NCBI RefSeq assembly: GCF_033971325.1 | Contig: NZ_CP117180.1 | Location: forward strand, 1,628,951-1,692,950 | DNA: 64,000 nt | Direction of reading: 5' to 3' | Source: Hydrogenobacter sp. T-2 | GTDB taxonomy: Bacteria; Aquificota; Aquificia; Aquificales; Aquificaceae | Shown: positions 62,086 to 64,000 of the stretch, piece after piece | Layout: each line of letters opens with the position of its first letter | Numbering within the stretch: position 1 is the first letter of the stretch | Position numbers and translations under genes: made by a program | Notes under the pieces: generated by a model | The model's database searches: none | What the model was told of the DNA's origin: nothing | The model's input: the letters and a program-made list of their open reading frames with translations, nothing else

Positions 62086-63678
62086 ATGCATAAAATTCTA
62101 ATCACTGACCCCATTTCAGAAAAGGGTATTGAGCTTCTTAGGCGCGAGCCAGACTTTGAAGTGGACAACGAGCCAGACATATCCTACGAGGAGCTACTTG
62201 AGGTAGTAGAAAACTACCATTGCATTATAACCAGAAGTAGAACCCCAGTCACAGGCGAGCTAATAGAGAGGGCTAAAAACCTAAAGGTCATCGGTAGGGC
62301 TGGTGTAGGTGTGGATAACGTGGATATAGAGTCTGCTTCCATGAGAGGCATATTGGTTATAAACACCCCTGGTGCCAACACCATAGGAGCAACAGAGCTA
62401 ACCCTCGCTCATATGCTAAACGTTATAAGAAACACACACATAGCACATAACAGCATGGTAGAGGGTAGGTGGGACAGGAAGAAGTTTATGGGAACGGAGC
62501 TATACGGAAAAACTCTTGGCATAATCGGTCTTGGAAACATAGGCTCTCAAGTTGCCATAAGGGCAAAAGCCTTCGGCATGACCGTTTATGCCTACGACCC
62601 ATACATTCCAAGAGAAAAGGCGGACAGGCTGGGCGTAAAGCTCTTTGACAACCTACACGACATGCTTCGTCAGATAGATATCCTAACTATCCACGCACCC
62701 TTGACCCACGAAACAAGAAACATGATAACAAGGAAAGAGTTTGAAATTATGAAAGACGGTGCGGTTCTTATAAACTGTGCCAGAGGTGGAATAGTAAAAG
62801 ACGAGGACCTCATATGGGCTTTGGAAAGCGGTAAGCTATCGGGCGTAGGTCTTGATGTTTTCTCTGTAGAACCTCCACCAAAGGAGTTTATAGAAAAAAT
62901 ATCCAAGTTTCCCAACGTTTCCCTTTCCCCTCACATAGGTGCAAACACTTACGAATCTCAAGAAAACGTCGCAGTAATAGTTGCTCAGCAAGTTATAAAA
63001 GCCTTAAGAGGTCAAACGGTAGAGTATGTGGTAAACGCACCCTTCCCAGACCTTTCAGTGCTAACTTTGATAAAACCACACCTTGACCTTGCGGAGAAGA
63101 TGGGCAGGTTCTTAGTCCAATGGGCAGAAGAGGGCATAAGGGAAGTGCATATAGAAGTGCGTGGAGACATAGCACAACACTTTCATCCAATAGCCTCTGC
63201 GGTCTTGATGGGAATACTAAAAGAAACGGTAGACTTTCCAGTAAACATAATAAACGCCAGCTATGTGGCGAGGGACAGAGGCATAAAAGTAGAGGAGCTT
63301 ACCTCAGAAGAGAGCGAAGATTATAAGCATTATATAAAGGTGGTAGCAAGAGGAGACAGCACAGAAAGAACAGTAGCAGGCTCAGTGCTTGAGGGGCATA
63401 TACTAAGGATATTCCAGATAGACCGCTACCGTGTGGATGTAGAGCCTGAGGGTATAATGCTTGTTTTTGAAAACAGAGATGTTCCAGGAGTTATAGGAAA
63501 GATAGGTAGTATATTAGGTAATGCAGGCGTAAATATAGCAGGCTTTAGGCTTGGAAGAGAAAAGAAAGGTGGCATAGCCTTAGGAATACTTAACCTTGAC
63601 GACCCAATACCAGAGGAGGTCATACAAGAGCTGAGAAAAATACCCCAAATACTCTTTGCCAAGCAAGTGGTGGTGTAA
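62086..63678 (+). CDS. serA: D-3-phosphoglycerate dehydrogenase
   Basis: 530 aa long form. Catalytic/NAD domain with ITRSRTPVTGELIERA, GLGNIGSQVAIRAKAFGM, NCARGGIVKDEDL and the catalytic His in SLSPHIGANTYESQENV; then an intervening ASB domain (about 320-450) and a C-terminal ACT domain (VFENRDVPGVIGKIGSIL). First step of serine synthesis; the ACT domain suggests serine feedback. Ribosome site GGAGG. Confidence 0.96.
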   Translation: MHKILITDPISEKGIELLRREPDFEVDNEPDISYEELLEVVENYHCIITRSRTPVTGELIERAKNLKVIGRAGVGVDNVDIESASMRGILVINTPGANTIGATELTLAHMLNVIRNTHIAHNSMVEGRWDRKKFMGTELYGKTLGIIGLGNIGSQVAIRAKAFGMTVYAYDPYIPREKADRLGVKLFDNLHDMLRQIDILTIHAPLTHETRNMITRKEFEIMKDGAVLINCARGGIVKDEDLIWALESGKLSGVGLDVFSVEPPPKEFIEKISKFPNVSLSPHIGANTYESQENVAVIVAQQVIKALRGQTVEYVVNAPFPDLSVLTLIKPHLDLAEKMGRFLVQWAEEGIREVHIEVRGDIAQHFHPIASAVLMGILKETVDFPVNIINASYVARDRGIKVEELTSEESEDYKHYIKVVARGDSTERTVAGSVLEGHILRIFQIDRYRVDVEPEGIMLVFENRDVPGVIGKIGSILGNAGVNIAGFRLGREKKGGIALGILNLDDPIPEEVIQELRKIPQILFAKQVVV

Positions 63679-63691
63679 TAGATTTAAGTTT

Positions 63692-64000
63692 ATGCAGTCC
63701 AAAACAAAGCTAACCGCGGAGGAATTTTTCAAGCTATATCCAGAGGAGTCCAGACTTGAGCTAATTGATGGGGAGGTCTATGAGATGCCTGCACCGAGTT
63801 TTAAACATCAACTCGTGATAGTAAGGATGCTATCTGCTTTATTAAGACATCCAGAAACTAAAGATAGAACAGTGGTATCACCAGTTGACCTTGTTCTTTC
63901 AGAAAATGTAGTCTTACAACCAGATATAGTATACCTTTCAGACCTTTCAAAAGTAAAGGATAAAATATACGGTGCACCAGACCTCGTGGTGGAGGTAGTT
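63692..64000 (+). CDS. Uma2-family (DUF820) nuclease-fold protein, partial
   Basis: The first 103 codons are in the window; the gene runs off the right edge. MQSKTKLTAEEFFKLYPEES, then LELIDGEVYEMPAPSFKHQL and LQPDIVYLSD and APDLVVEVV are Uma2 signatures, a PD-(D/E)XK fold common as multicopy genes in cyanobacteria and thermophiles. Function unknown. Confidence 0.85.
   Translation, partial: MQSKTKLTAEEFFKLYPEESRLELIDGEVYEMPAPSFKHQLVIVRMLSALLRHPETKDRTVVSPVDLVLSENVVLQPDIVYLSDLSKVKDKIYGAPDLVVEVV

Overview
The window looks like chromosome of a hydrogen-oxidising, thermophilic bacterium of the Aquificales (Aquificaceae, close to Hydrogenobacter or Thermocrinis; the genus is an inference). Signs of this are the four-gene group 3b [NiFe]-hydrogenase cluster, a branched-polyamine synthase (BpsA), a monocistronic isocitrate dehydrogenase, G+C-rich rRNA genes set in much more A+T-rich protein genes, and densely packed genes with many ATGA start/stop overlaps.

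Layout. 0-25 kb is ordinary core genome in short mixed-strand operons: UbiX, AccC, DNA polymerase III delta prime, PSP1, RlmN-like, RlpA, a LysM/M23-like protein, Upp, RusA-like, DapA, Fur family, MraY, heptose kinase, aspartokinase, SfsA, PncA, Hpt, PrfB, HydBGDA, BirA and HisG. At 25.3-25.7 kb a small CRISPR array (five good repeats plus one degenerate repeat overlapping the end of hisG) is followed by a ribbon-helix-helix gene preceded by an 8-bp periodic array. 26-34.9 kb is core again (BpsA, tRNA-Glu, GyrB, RsmI, BioA) with an inserted type II restriction-modification pair. 34.9-45 kb is an accessory island: an MNT-HEPN toxin-antitoxin operon split by a TnpB-only IS200/IS605-type element, a Dam-type methylase, an Rpn-family gene bracketed by 23-bp inverted repeats, and a five-gene operon that resembles the CRISPR-associated CalpS-CalpT-CalpL sigma/anti-sigma/Lon-SAVED protease system. 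That operon is preceded by a membrane-anchored CARF-like protein and an unrecognised Cys-containing protein, and followed by two tandem small membrane proteins with a Ser/Asp/Trp-rich tail. 45-51.7 kb holds isocitrate dehydrogenase, a small-RNA candidate and a TonB receptor / polyferredoxin / ExbB / ExbD / TonB operon. 51.7-53.1 kb holds decayed restriction-locus remnants.

53.1-59.9 kb is one rRNA operon on the minus strand (16S, tRNA-Ile, tRNA-Ala, 23S, 5S) driven by four tandem promoters. The 23S gene is interrupted by two group I introns, each coding for a LAGLIDADG homing endonuclease, at E. coli positions 1931 and 2449. The second is the site of the yeast mitochondrial omega intron, and its endonuclease resembles I-SceI. 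59.8-64 kb returns to core genes (RlmB, MnmA, SerA) and ends inside a Uma2-family gene.

The most interesting parts are the Calp-like operon with its extra membrane CARF-like gene, the two 23S introns, and the reconstructable TnpB insertion in the toxin-antitoxin operon. All family calls were made by eye from translated sequence; no search was run.
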